A DNA stretch of 52,760 nucleotides from JAVBNW01 sp031551255 (GCA_031551255.1 JAVBNW010000125.1:1-52760); one strand, 5' to 3'; shown: positions 42,000 to 50,603, counted from the first letter of the stretch. Notes: generated by a model not told the origin, from the letters alone. Program-made: numbers and translations.

Positions 42000-42968
42000 A
42001 TGAAACTCGGCCTTGCTTACTTTGGCGGCTACGATCAGGCGAAGGTCGATCTGCAAAAGCAGATGGGCCTTAAGTACGTGATCTCCGGCGCGGGGCGCGC
42101 GCTTAAAGACCACCCGACGCACTCGTTCCGAAACCTGATGACCATCAAGAAGAGCTACGAGGATGCGGGGCTCGAGCTGCGCATCATCGAAGGCCCGACG
42201 GCCTTGGACAAGGTAAAGCTCGGCCTGCCCGGCGCGGACGAGGAGATGCAAAACTTCAAGGAATTCTTGCGCAACTGCGGCAAGCTGGGCATCGAGGCCG
42301 TGTGCTATAACTGGATGCCGGTGCTCAACTGGTTCCGCACCTCGATGGCGCTGCCCAACCGCGGCGGAGCTACCGTAACCGGGTTTTCGTACGAAGATGT
42401 CAAGGACGCCCCGGATACCTGGGCGGGCAAGATATCCCAAGAGACGCTGTGGAAGAACCTGGAGGCTTTTTTGAAGGAAGCGGTGCCCGTCGCCGAGGAA
42501 GCGGGCGTAAACCTAGCGCTGCATCCCGACGATCCGCCGATTCCCGAGCTGATGGGCATCGGGCGCATCCTTACGTCCGCCTCGGCGTTTGACAGAGTGC
42601 TTTCGCTCTACGACAGCCCGCGCAACGGCCTTACGTTCTGCCAAGGCTGCTTTTCCACCATGGGCGAGGATATCCCCGCCGCGATCCGCCATTTCGGCAA
42701 AAAGATCTTCTTCGTACACTTCAGGGATATCCAGGGCGATCGGTGGAAGTTTAACGAGTCGTTCCACGATGACGGTATTACGGATATGTACGCGGCGATG
42801 AAGGCGTACTACGAAATCGGCTTCGACGGCATCGCCAGGCCGGATCACGTGCCCACGATGGTCGGCGAGGACAACTCCAAGCCCAGCTACGGCCTCAACG
42901 GCAACCTGTTCGCGGTAGGCTATATCAAGGGCCTGATGGAAGCCGCCGAGAAGGAAATGAAAAAATAG
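42000..42968 (+). CDS. mannonate dehydratase-like protein (UxuA-family TIM barrel)
   Basis: 322 residues. Motifs shared with UxuA: CYNWMPVLNWFRT, ALHPDDPP, LTFCQGCFSTMGEDIP, KIFFVHFRDIQG and a final DHVP segment, containing the Cys, His and Asp metal ligands. UxuA converts D-mannonate to 2-keto-3-deoxygluconate in glucuronate catabolism. The protein is shorter than typical Firmicutes UxuA (about 350-390) and lacks part of the usual insert, so a related hexonate may be the substrate. ATG 42000 follows TATGGAGGAG. It is the last gene of the importer operon. Confidence 0.85.
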   Translation: MKLGLAYFGGYDQAKVDLQKQMGLKYVISGAGRALKDHPTHSFRNLMTIKKSYEDAGLELRIIEGPTALDKVKLGLPGADEEMQNFKEFLRNCGKLGIEAVCYNWMPVLNWFRTSMALPNRGGATVTGFSYEDVKDAPDTWAGKISQETLWKNLEAFLKEAVPVAEEAGVNLALHPDDPPIPELMGIGRILTSASAFDRVLSLYDSPRNGLTFCQGCFSTMGEDIPAAIRHFGKKIFFVHFRDIQGDRWKFNESFHDDGITDMYAAMKAYYEIGFDGIARPDHVPTMVGEDNSKPSYGLNGNLFAVGYIKGLMEAAEKEMKK

Positions 42969-42990
42969 AAGGCGGCATAACGTCGCGTAA

Positions 42991-43027
42991 AATGGACGTC
43001 CTTTGGCTTAAAGGGCGTCTATTTTTT
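42991..43027 (+). terminator. rho-independent terminator of the importer operon
   Basis: AATGGACGTCCTTT (42991-43004) pairs with 43010-43023 with G-U pairs, 5-base loop, then a run of Ts to 43027. Confidence 0.82.
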
Positions 43028-43067
43028 GCCTATAGGTTTGGATGTTTCCCTTATGCCCGGCGGCTCA

Positions 43068-44816
43068 TCAAGTTTCGGACGGCAGCCCCTCTGGTTCGCC
43101 ACTATCGCTCAGCGGCGGCCTCTGCGTCAAGGGCAGGTGCAGGCATACGGTCGTGCCCTCGTTTTGCCGCGAATCTACGCTTAAACCGCCGGAAGGAGCC
43201 ATGAATCGGATGCGCTGGTTGATGTTCGCAAGGCCGATGCTGCGGGTCGCTTCGCCGTTTTGTGTCAGATCGAAATCCTCCGAAAGCCGTCGGTGCAGTG
43301 CGGAAAGTTCGATCTCGGCCATGCCGCGGCCGTTGTCTTCTACAGTAAGGTAAAGCATTTGCTTGCGCGCGCGGCCCGTCAGCTTAAGCCTGCCCGCGCC
43401 GCGCTGCGGCTCCAGGCCGTGGTAAATCGCATTTTCAACGAGCGGCTGCAAAATCATTTTGGGAATCACGCAATCGAGGGTATCCTCGGGAAAGTCTATC
43501 TCTAGCGAAAAGCGGCCGTCAAATCTAACGTCGATAATGGTGAAATACTGCTTGACGATTTCCAATTCTTCCCCAAGCCGCACATAGGCCGCGCCTTTGA
43601 TGGAGTAGCGAAAGATGGCCGACATGGCGTTTGCGATGTCCACGATTTCCGGCGCTTCGTAAAACAGGCCGATGGAGCGCATGCACTCGAGCGTATTGTA
43701 CAAAAAGTGGGGGTTGATCTGGCTTTGTAGCGCGGAGAGGGCGGTTTGCTTTGCATGCAGTTGAAGCTCGTACATTTTCGTTTCGTTCGCAAGCCTCGCC
43801 TGGGCCGATTCGTCGAGGCGGCCCAGCATGCCGTTGATGGTGTCGACGATCACATCCAACTCGTTGCCAAAGCGCAAAGACAGCGTGGTGTAATCGCTTA
43901 AGTTTCCCAGATGCCCGATCAGTCCCTGTACGGGCCTGACCAGATTGTAGTGCAAGAGGACGGCGGTGGTGATCAAAAGCACGCAGCAAACCAGCACCAA
44001 CAAAAGGATGGTGCCGATGGAAAGCTGATTGATCTGGCTGCTGTTCCAATCCACATCGATTTCCAGCCGCCAATCGGCCGAAGGTATCGTGGTTTGAAAG
44101 GCGCTCGTGCCCGCGGGCGGCACGGCTCCCGCGGGTAGACGCCGGGCCATGAGCCCATTGCGAGGGCCGAACAAGCGGATATCGGAGATCATGGGCGGCA
44201 TCGTCTGGCTGATCAGCCCGTTAAGGGAACGAGCGTCGCACAGCGTGATGCACGTGGCGATGCGCGTCATCGGAACGGGATCGTTGATCGCATACACCGG
44301 CATGATGTACGCGTAGTAATCTCCATCTCTTTGCGTGGTACGCAAAAGCTGCGTAAAAAATGGCTCGAAGGGCGCAAACGTCTCTTCGTCGAACACATCA
44401 GGGTTGGATTGTACGATCGTGCGAAGCACCACGGAATCCAGGTTCGAACCCACGGTTAAAGGGAGGGCATCGAGGCTGAACAGAGAAATGCCGATTACGT
44501 CGGGGTTGGTTTCGATTACATACTGCGCGTAGTCGGTGACAAACCGGCTGATCTGTCTACGCCTATATACGCTATCCGATGTGAAGTATTCTTCCACATA
44601 GGAGATCTGCGCGATGGCCGTCGTCGAGTTTTTAATGGCGAGCGCCTTACCGGCCAGCGAGGCGGTTAGGCTTTCCTGAAGCGATTCGACATAGGTGCGG
44701 CTCTCGTCGCGCGCGGTGCGCAGGTTGTTGACTACGTACACCGCAAACACCGCGAGCATAGCCAGGATTGCCGCGGTGGTGGCGAGGATCAGGCGTTTTG
44801 AGATGGTGGTGTGCAT
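43068..44816 (-). CDS. YesM-type sensor histidine kinase
   Basis: 582 residues. Two membrane helices (about 9-30 and 265-287) bracket an extracytoplasmic sensor, followed by a HAMP-like segment (LVRPVQGLIGHLGNL), a coiled coil and the kinase core. H370 lies in QINPHFLYNTLE, the N-box is LVENAIYHGLEP, and DNGRGM and SIGLANINQRI complete the ATPase. This is the LytS/YesM layout. ATG 44816 follows AAAGGGC and overlaps the response-regulator gene by 28 bases. It probably senses a carbohydrate signal and controls the converging importer operon. Confidence 0.92.
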   Translation of the reverse strand: MHTTISKRLILATTAAILAMLAVFAVYVVNNLRTARDESRTYVESLQESLTASLAGKALAIKNSTTAIAQISYVEEYFTSDSVYRRRQISRFVTDYAQYVIETNPDVIGISLFSLDALPLTVGSNLDSVVLRTIVQSNPDVFDEETFAPFEPFFTQLLRTTQRDGDYYAYIMPVYAINDPVPMTRIATCITLCDARSLNGLISQTMPPMISDIRLFGPRNGLMARRLPAGAVPPAGTSAFQTTIPSADWRLEIDVDWNSSQINQLSIGTILLLVLVCCVLLITTAVLLHYNLVRPVQGLIGHLGNLSDYTTLSLRFGNELDVIVDTINGMLGRLDESAQARLANETKMYELQLHAKQTALSALQSQINPHFLYNTLECMRSIGLFYEAPEIVDIANAMSAIFRYSIKGAAYVRLGEELEIVKQYFTIIDVRFDGRFSLEIDFPEDTLDCVIPKMILQPLVENAIYHGLEPQRGAGRLKLTGRARKQMLYLTVEDNGRGMAEIELSALHRRLSEDFDLTQNGEATRSIGLANINQRIRFMAPSGGLSVDSRQNEGTTVCLHLPLTQRPPLSDSGEPEGLPSET

Positions 44817-45598
44817 GATGATTGCCCTTTGCGAAATTTTAGCGGCGTAAGCTGCATTCGGGAACGGAATACGCGAATGAAGTACTGCGTTTCGGAATAC
44901 CCGCACGCCAGCGCGATCTCCTCAACGCTCTTGTTCGTGCTTACGAGAAGCTGCACCGCCTTTTTGATGCGCAAGTCGTTTAGATACGTGGTAAACGTCG
45001 TGTTCAGCCGCCGCCGGAACAGCGAGGATACGTAGTTGGGCGTCAAGAAAAATTGCGCCGAAACATCTTTTACCAGAAGAGGCTGGGTGAAATTATTATC
45101 GACAAAGGCGACTAAGTTGGCGAAGTTATCGGCTTCGTCCGGCTCGGCCTCCGCAAGGGCAACTATAGGGGCGACCGCTTCGTCGCCGCCCGTCCTTTTG
45201 CCGTACAGGCCGTTTTCGATCTTGGCGGTCAAATGATCTTTCAGTTTTGCCAGAATGTCGTCCGCCTGCGACTGGCTCAGCGGCTTGAGACAGTAGTCGA
45301 ACGCGGATTGGCGTATGCAGGTGACGGCATAGCTAAAGTCTTGAATGCCCGATACGATCACAAATTCCGTCGTAAGGCCTAATTCGCGCGCCTTCTCCAT
45401 CATTTCAAGGCCCGTGATGCCGGGCATGCGGATATCTAAAAAGGCGGCGTCCGGCGCCTCGGTAAGCAGGTACTCCAGCGCCCGGTCGGGGTCTGTAGAA
45501 GAAAACGCAAGCTCAAACCCATACGCATCCCAGCGGAAGGTGCGGCACAGGCCCATCAGCGTCCACTTTTCGTCGTCGACGATCATTGCCGTAAACAT
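44789..45598 (-). CDS. YesN-type response regulator (REC plus AraC HTH)
   Basis: 269 residues. Receiver domain 1-120 with the acidic pair D8/D9, phosphoacceptor D55 (FLDIRMPG) and the usual Ser/Lys (IVSG, CLKP). An AraC-type DNA-binding domain occupies about 165-260, with two helix-turn-helices (LLVKDVSAQFFLTPNYVSSLFRR and SVEEIALACGYSETQYFIRVFR). It is co-transcribed with the kinase downstream. ATG 45598 follows GAGGAGGGAAAAGG, so the longer frame is not needed. Likely target: the importer operon. Confidence 0.92.
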   Translation of the reverse strand: MFTAMIVDDEKWTLMGLCRTFRWDAYGFELAFSSTDPDRALEYLLTEAPDAAFLDIRMPGITGLEMMEKARELGLTTEFVIVSGIQDFSYAVTCIRQSAFDYCLKPLSQSQADDILAKLKDHLTAKIENGLYGKRTGGDEAVAPIVALAEAEPDEADNFANLVAFVDNNFTQPLLVKDVSAQFFLTPNYVSSLFRRRLNTTFTTYLNDLRIKKAVQLLVSTNKSVEEIALACGYSETQYFIRVFRSRMQLTPLKFRKGQSSCTPPSQNA

Positions 45599-45633
45599 GC
45601 GCCTTTTCCCTCCTCGCAATCGAAGTTTACGTT

Positions 45634-45662
45634 AGGATAACAAAAAAGTGGCGGCTTGTCCA
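45634..45662 (-). promoter_or_regulatory. promoter of the YesN/YesM operon
   Basis: On the minus strand TGGACA (45657-45662), 17-base spacer, TATCCT (45634-45639), 35 bases upstream of the response-regulator ATG. Confidence 0.6.
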
Positions 45663-45695
45663 TATGGGCAAGATTGCCTATAGGTGAACGCGGCA

Positions 45696-45724
45696 TTGTA
45701 CGGAAAATGCGGCCATGCTATCAT
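45696..45724 (+). promoter_or_regulatory. promoter candidate of the 45769-47070 unit
   Basis: TTGTAC (45696-45701), 17-base spacer, TATCAT (45719-45724), 44 bases upstream of the ATG at 45769. It is back to back with the YesN promoter. Confidence 0.45.
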
Positions 45725-45768
45725 ATACTGCCGCACATATGCAGGCCAAACGTGGAGAGGATGGTTTT

Positions 45769-46803
45769 ATGAAGACGACGGGCGAGCGCCTGGCCGACTG
45801 GGCCGTTCGCAAGATTCAATCGGAATATCCGGATGACGTATGCCTGCTGCTTAAGCACGACACCCTTCAGCTCGAATGCGATCTGGACGCATCGGGCTTT
45901 AGCTTTTATGTACCCGCTACGAACAGGGCGGGCGGGCTCGCGCGCACGTTCATCATCGACGGCATAGGCTACGATTTGTTTCCGATGCCTTGGGATCGGA
46001 TCGAGCGCATGGCGCAGATGAAGGAATACAATACCACCTGCCTTGCCAACTCCACGATTCTTTACGCGCGCAGCGACGAGGATCGCCGCCGCTTTGAAGC
46101 GCTGCGCGCAAAGCTTACCGCAAATTTGCAAAACCCCGTCTACATGCGGGAGAGGGCGGGCGAATGGCTGGCCGTCGCCGTGGACCTTTACCGCGATATG
46201 TTGTTTGAACCCAGGCTTTATAAGGTGCGCAAGGATGCCGGATATATCGCGGACGTTCTCTCCATCGCCGTCGCCTTTGCCAACGGGCGCTATTTTCGCC
46301 ATGGGCAGACGAATCAGCTGCGCGAGCTTGCGGGGATGGGGGCCGTTCCTCAAGGCTTTGCGCCAATGTACGAGGGCGTCGTTCGCGCAAAGGACAGCGG
46401 GGAACAGTTGCGCCTGTGCCGCGACATGATCGACGCCACCCGCGCGTTTCTCCGCCCGCAAGGCGAGGCGAAAGGGGAGGCGGAGCCGGATTTTGCCGAG
46501 CTGGCGTCGTGGTATCAGGAGCTATGCTATACGTGGCGCAGGGTATACCACTGGTGCGACGCGGGCGACCCGGTTAACGCATACCTGTGGTGCTGCCTCC
46601 TGCAAGACGAGGCGGATAGGCTGGGAGTGGAATTCGGCGTTTCGCCTACCGATATTCTCGGGGTGTTCGATCATAACGACCTGACGGCGCTTAGACGGCG
46701 CGCCCAAGAGGTAGAGCGGCGTTTTATCGATGCGATTCAGGCGCACGGCGTCGCGATCGAGCGCTATACGGATCTCGAAGATTTTTTCGCAAAGAACGCC
46801 TGA
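45769..46803 (+). CDS. hypothetical protein, possibly nucleotidyltransferase-like
   Basis: 344 residues, soluble. The segment RTFIIDGIGYDLFPMPWDRIERMA, followed by a helix and TILYARSDEDRRRFEAL, resembles the strand-acid-strand and following helix of nucleotidyltransferase-fold proteins. However, the classical G-S motif before it is missing, so it may be inactive or a look-alike. The second half is helical (WLAVAVDLYRDMLF; LASWYQELCYTWRRVYHW), like the helical C-domain of aminoglycoside adenylyltransferases or HEPN proteins. ATG 45769 follows GGAGAGG. It lies 9 bases before a small HTH gene; together they form a two-gene unit. Function not established. Confidence 0.7.
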   Translation: MKTTGERLADWAVRKIQSEYPDDVCLLLKHDTLQLECDLDASGFSFYVPATNRAGGLARTFIIDGIGYDLFPMPWDRIERMAQMKEYNTTCLANSTILYARSDEDRRRFEALRAKLTANLQNPVYMRERAGEWLAVAVDLYRDMLFEPRLYKVRKDAGYIADVLSIAVAFANGRYFRHGQTNQLRELAGMGAVPQGFAPMYEGVVRAKDSGEQLRLCRDMIDATRAFLRPQGEAKGEAEPDFAELASWYQELCYTWRRVYHWCDAGDPVNAYLWCCLLQDEADRLGVEFGVSPTDILGVFDHNDLTALRRRAQEVERRFIDAIQAHGVAIERYTDLEDFFAKNA

Positions 46804-46812
46804 GGATCGGCC

Positions 46813-47070
46813 ATGAAGTACAAAAACGCCTCCGACGTTTTGCCGGAAGCCCTGCTTAAAGAAGTGCAGAAATATGCCGCCGGGGAAACGCTGTACTTTC
46901 CCCAAAGCGCCGAGCGCAAAAAGTGGGGTGAAGCGTCGGGCGCCAGGCAGTATTTCCAACGCCGGAACGAAGAGATCCGTGCAAAGTATGCGTGCAAGCG
47001 TTCGATCGACAGCTTAGCTAAAGAATACTGCCTATCGCCGGAAACCGTGCGCAAGATCGTATTTCGTTAG
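46813..47070 (+). CDS. small HTH protein (CD3324-like)
   Basis: 85 residues. YKNASDVLPEALLKEVQKYAAGETLYFP at the N-terminus and a C-terminal helix-turn-helix (RSIDSLAKEYCLSPETVRKIVF) match the CD3324-type small proteins of Clostridia, which resemble Mor-like DNA-binding domains. ATG 46813 follows GAGGA. It is the second gene after the 344-residue protein. It probably regulates the unit or acts as a small partner; no direct evidence. Confidence 0.78.
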   Translation: MKYKNASDVLPEALLKEVQKYAAGETLYFPQSAERKKWGEASGARQYFQRRNEEIRAKYACKRSIDSLAKEYCLSPETVRKIVFR

Positions 47071-47091
47071 ATGCCCGGCCTAGGGCTGGAG

Positions 47092-47128
47092 ATCGAGCGC
47101 CGTTAGAAAGCTTCCAACGGCGCTCGAT
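47092..47128 (+). terminator. hairpin after the two-gene unit
   Basis: ATCGAGCGCCGTT (47092-47104) pairs perfectly with 47116-47128 around an 11-base loop, 21 bases after the stop. No T-run follows, so termination is uncertain. Confidence 0.55.
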
Positions 47129-47172
47129 GCCAGCAGGCTTGTCCCTTGGGCAGCTGCGCGTCACTGCGGAAT

Positions 47173-47352
47173 TAGGGCGTGTCCCTAAACTTTTGCGCGC
47201 GCATCTTGCGGTATCTTATTAGCGCTTTGCGCCTCGCGGGCGGGTCTGCGTACCCCCGCGATCCCCCCCGCCGAAGAAAAACAGCGAAACTCTTTGATCT
47301 GCAGAAAAATCCACTGCGATTTGCGCCGCGGTGATCTTTGGGACATTCCCTA
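47173..47352. mobile_element. MITE-like element of ~180 bases
   Basis: The left end TAGGGCGTGTCCCTAAAC (47173-47190) and the right end (47335-47352; reverse complement begins TAGGGAATGTCCCAAA) are inverted copies with about 14 of 18 matching bases. The inside is GC-rich, has no open gene and contains runs of C/G. The right end contains the TAG stop of the minus-strand GNAT gene. No clear target duplication could be seen. This is a candidate non-autonomous element; no transposase lies in the window. Confidence 0.5.
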
Positions 47353-48174
47353 GCAATAGATATTGACCCGTACCGAATTAAGCAGCCTCTTAAAACCAAT
47401 TGTCGCATATAGAGATATGGCTTTTTTGTTATGACATCCTGTGATAAGCTCGGCATCGTAGCCGAGTTGATAAATGGATTTTAGGGTTGAGCAAACGATG
47501 ATTTTACCATAACCTCTCCCCTGAAATTTTTTGCGGATACAAACATCGATAACATGTCCTTTTCTATGCCCGCAAAAGCCGACGAGCTCGTCCTCTTTAA
47601 AGAAAACATCTGTACCCCCGTCGTTGTTCAACAACTCGTCTTTGATGCGCTCTCTATCCTTACGGAAGCTGCCGGGAGCATCCGGAGAGGGCGTGAAAAC
47701 CTCTTCCATGACCTCGATGCATGGATCGATGAGCTTATCTATGCATCTATATTTTTCCAGGCCGGACAATTCATCGTTGTACACAATATCTGCATTTTTG
47801 ATTTGGTATTTGCAAAAGTGGTACGGGTTACCGATCGAAAATTGATCGATTACGGCGTTTGAAAACCCGTTTTTTTGAGAGTACCACATAAGAATTGTGT
47901 TTTTTCCAGCGCTGTTGCTGCTAATGCTTTTTTTGATTAGATCCGTAAGCTGAAAAACGGTCTCCGAGCAGGGCGTTTTCTCTAGAATCATTGCAATACG
48001 CAGCGATGCTCGATAGGTGAAAACTTTTAAAACACCATAATTGTTGTCAATATCGCTCAATATCAATTTATCCGCAACCTCAAAATGAGCTTGGTCATAC
48101 AGATGATCGTCGGAATCGACCATATGAAAAAGCTCGAGTTCATCCGGAGTAAATCCTGCTTTTTTTATCGTCAT
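47350..48174 (-). CDS. GNAT-family N-acetyltransferase with N-terminal extension
   Basis: 274 residues. The C-terminal ~100 residues show the GNAT core: DVFFKEDELVGFCGH, DVCIRKKFQGRGYGKII (acetyl-CoA loop Q/RxxGxG/A) and NKKAISLYATIGFKRL. The N-terminal ~165 residues are of unknown type and may be a second, degenerate GNAT repeat. Codons and base composition are clearly more AT-rich than the neighbours, suggesting recent transfer. ATG 48174 follows AGGAGG. The stop codon lies within the inverted repeat of a MITE-like element, so the last residues may have been changed by its insertion. Substrate unknown. Confidence 0.82.
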   Translation of the reverse strand: MTIKKAGFTPDELELFHMVDSDDHLYDQAHFEVADKLILSDIDNNYGVLKVFTYRASLRIAMILEKTPCSETVFQLTDLIKKSISSNSAGKNTILMWYSQKNGFSNAVIDQFSIGNPYHFCKYQIKNADIVYNDELSGLEKYRCIDKLIDPCIEVMEEVFTPSPDAPGSFRKDRERIKDELLNNDGGTDVFFKEDELVGFCGHRKGHVIDVCIRKKFQGRGYGKIIVCSTLKSIYQLGYDAELITGCHNKKAISLYATIGFKRLLNSVRVNIYC

Positions 48175-48384
48175 AGTATCGTGCCTCCTACCCAAACATA
48201 TCACAAAGCGACAGGTTACTATACCATTTTGAAGGCCCTGTGCGAAAGAAAGGCCGCCGGCAGCGACTCGCTCTGCCTGCCGCTTCCTCGCGCACCCACC
48301 TGAACCGCCGGGCTCTTTTTGAGGTGCAAGTGCTCAAGCGCGTGTGTTACAATGGGCGTACAATCGCGTGAAGGAGGGAGCGCC

Positions 48385-49221
48385 GTGCCGCTTAAGCCAT
48401 ATGTCGATTTGCACGTACACTCTTGTTTTTCGGACGGCAGCATGACGCCGGAGGAGATCGTCGTCGCCGCCCAGGAAAACGGCGTGGGCGTGCTGGCCAT
48501 CGCCGACCACGACGCGTTGGAGGGGAGCCTGCTGCTCTCTTCGCTGGGCCGGAGAAACGGCATCTATACGATCCCTTCCGTAGAGATCGATGCGCTGGAT
48601 AACGGCGAAAACATCCACATACTGGCTTATGGGTACGACGAACGGGACCAGGCGTTTCGCGAATTCGTAAGGAATGTGCGCTTTATGCTCGACGAGAGCG
48701 GCGTAAGGCTTATCGAGGCGATGCAAAAAGAGCATCCCGTCGTTTCGATCGCCGACTACATGGCCTTTTCGTACGACGCGCGCCTGGGCGGATGGAAGGC
48801 CCTTCACTATCTCTTGCATAAAAACATCACCCGGCATCTGAAGGAAGGCGTAGCGTATTACGCCCGCTATGGGGTTACCTATGATCGATCAGGATACCCT
48901 TCCGTAAGCTCGGCGTGTCGGCGCATCCACATGGCCGGGGGGTACGCGGTGCTGGCCCACCCCGGCGAGACGATCGATACGCGCAACATTGGTTACTTTA
49001 CCGCCACGCTCGCAAGGTTTGCTTCCTACGGGCTCGACGGCCTGGAATGCTACTATCCCACCCACGAGGATGCTGTTACGCAGGCGTGCGTGGATTTTTG
49101 CGCAAGCCGCGGCATGATGATCACGTCGGGATCGGACTGTCACGGAATTTTCGCGAGATTTCAGGTAGGGGAGACGAAAGTTTCCCTGTACGACTTAGCC
49201 CTGAGGGATCTCGTGCGCTAA
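48385..49221 (+). CDS. PHP-domain phosphoesterase
   Basis: 278 residues. Metal-binding motifs of the PHP family: DLHVHSCFSDGS, IADHD, a Glu in PSVEID, LAHPGE, and GSDCHG near the C-terminus. The arrangement matches YciV/TrpH-like RNase AM or 3',5'-nucleoside bisphosphate phosphatases. GTG 48385 is chosen because GGAGGG lies 6 bases upstream and it gives V-P-L-K-P-Y-V-D-L-H-V-H. It is a single gene followed by the FIST gene with its own promoter. Confidence 0.88.
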   Translation: MPLKPYVDLHVHSCFSDGSMTPEEIVVAAQENGVGVLAIADHDALEGSLLLSSLGRRNGIYTIPSVEIDALDNGENIHILAYGYDERDQAFREFVRNVRFMLDESGVRLIEAMQKEHPVVSIADYMAFSYDARLGGWKALHYLLHKNITRHLKEGVAYYARYGVTYDRSGYPSVSSACRRIHMAGGYAVLAHPGETIDTRNIGYFTATLARFASYGLDGLECYYPTHEDAVTQACVDFCASRGMMITSGSDCHGIFARFQVGETKVSLYDLALRDLVR

Positions 49222-49299
49222 GCCCCGTGTATATCCGCGCACCGTTCTTTCGCACGCCCTTATAGCGCCCTCATTGCACTCACACAAAGGCCTATGCGC

Positions 49300-49328
49300 T
49301 TGCTGTTTTTTTCCTGCTGCGCTATACT
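49300..49328 (+). promoter_or_regulatory. promoter candidate of the FIST-kinase pair
   Basis: TTGCTG (49300-49305), 17-base spacer, TATACT (49323-49328), 66 bases upstream of ATG 49395. Confidence 0.5.
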
Positions 49329-49394
49329 TTTACAAGAACGGCAAGATAGTCGCTGATGGAATCGATAGATATTCGCGCAGGGAGGTTTTAGAGC

Positions 49395-50552
49395 ATGCAT
49401 GTATTGACGGCGTATACGAGCGAAATCGACGATCCGGATCTGGCGGTTGCGGAAATTAAGCAACAGCTGAATTTAGAAGAAAATCCGTCCGCCAATGCGC
49501 TTGGAATTCTTAGCTGCCATTATGAATTTGTATACTCCGGGGTTGCCAAGGCCATCTGCGATAGCCTGCCCTTTGATATCGTCGGGGCGACGACCACCGC
49601 GCTGGGCATCCGCGGCGACGTGGGAACGCTGCTGTTTTCGCTCATGGTGCTCACCGGCGACGACGTAACGTTTAAGACGGCGCTTACCGAGCCCCTCAAA
49701 GGCGATCCTGCCGGCAAAATTTCCTCCGCTTATGCAAAGGCCGCGGACGGTTTCGATGAAAGGCCCGCGCTGGTTTTCGCGTACGCGCCGTTTATGATTG
49801 AAAACTCGGGGGATGAATACGTGTCCGTCATCACCAAAGTCTCCGGGGGCTCGCCGTGCTTTGGCACGCTGGCAGTGGATGATACGGCGGATTTTCACGA
49901 GTGCTTTATGGTGATGAACGGCGAGCATTACCGCGAGCGCATGGCCATGGCCCTGGTGTATGGGAATGTTGCGCCGAAGTTCTTCCTGGCGACGATCTCC
50001 CAAGCCAAGGTTTTGGATAAGCCCGCGCTCGTTACGAGCTCCGAGGGGCACATCCTCAAGGAAGTGAACGGGCGGCCGCTGGTAGAATATTTTGAAGATC
50101 TGGGGCTTACGAAGGCGAGCGAAACCAGCTATGCGATGACCTCTTTGCCCTTCATGCTCGATTATGGAGACGGCACCCCGCCGGTTTCTAAGGTGTTCAT
50201 CGGCTTGAACGAAGAAAAACACGGCATATGCGCAGGTGTGATGCCGGAGGGATCTACGCTCTACATCGGCGTGTTCGACAAAGAGGATGTGCTTCTCACA
50301 TCGAAGGACGCCGTCGCGGACGCGCGTGCCGCGGCGGAAGGCGCCTCGGGTATGCTCATGTACTCGTGCGTATCCCGCAATATGTCCCTGGGCGGCGATC
50401 AGTTTGCAGAGCTTAACATGGTCAGAGAGGAGATCGGGGCAAAACTTCCCTTTATGATGTCCTATTCCGGCGGCGAGATTTGTCCTACGCAGCTAAAATC
50501 CCATGCGATCAACCGCTTTCACAACAACACCTTTATCCTGTGCGTATTGTAA
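49395..50552 (+). CDS. FIST-domain sensory protein
   Basis: 385 residues. The N-terminal half (about 1-210) is FIST_N-like, with DIVGATTTALG and ALVFAYAP. The C-terminal half (about 220-380) is FIST_C-like, with GIVMPEG-type sequence (here CAGVMPEGSTLYIGVFDKEDVL), GMLMYSCVSRNMSLG and the final MMSYSGGEICPTQ with HNNTFILCVL. These are the hallmarks of FIST proteins, which are thought to bind small ligands, possibly amino acids, and to signal to kinases or chemoreceptors. ATG 49395 follows GGGAGG. It lies 51 bases upstream of a soluble hybrid kinase, its likely partner. Confidence 0.9.
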   Translation: MHVLTAYTSEIDDPDLAVAEIKQQLNLEENPSANALGILSCHYEFVYSGVAKAICDSLPFDIVGATTTALGIRGDVGTLLFSLMVLTGDDVTFKTALTEPLKGDPAGKISSAYAKAADGFDERPALVFAYAPFMIENSGDEYVSVITKVSGGSPCFGTLAVDDTADFHECFMVMNGEHYRERMAMALVYGNVAPKFFLATISQAKVLDKPALVTSSEGHILKEVNGRPLVEYFEDLGLTKASETSYAMTSLPFMLDYGDGTPPVSKVFIGLNEEKHGICAGVMPEGSTLYIGVFDKEDVLLTSKDAVADARAAAEGASGMLMYSCVSRNMSLGGDQFAELNMVREEIGAKLPFMMSYSGGEICPTQLKSHAINRFHNNTFILCVL

Positions 50553-50603
50553 AAGGCCTTTCGGCCGCGCGGCGGCGCAAGCCTTCAATGAGGGGGGATT
50601 CCC

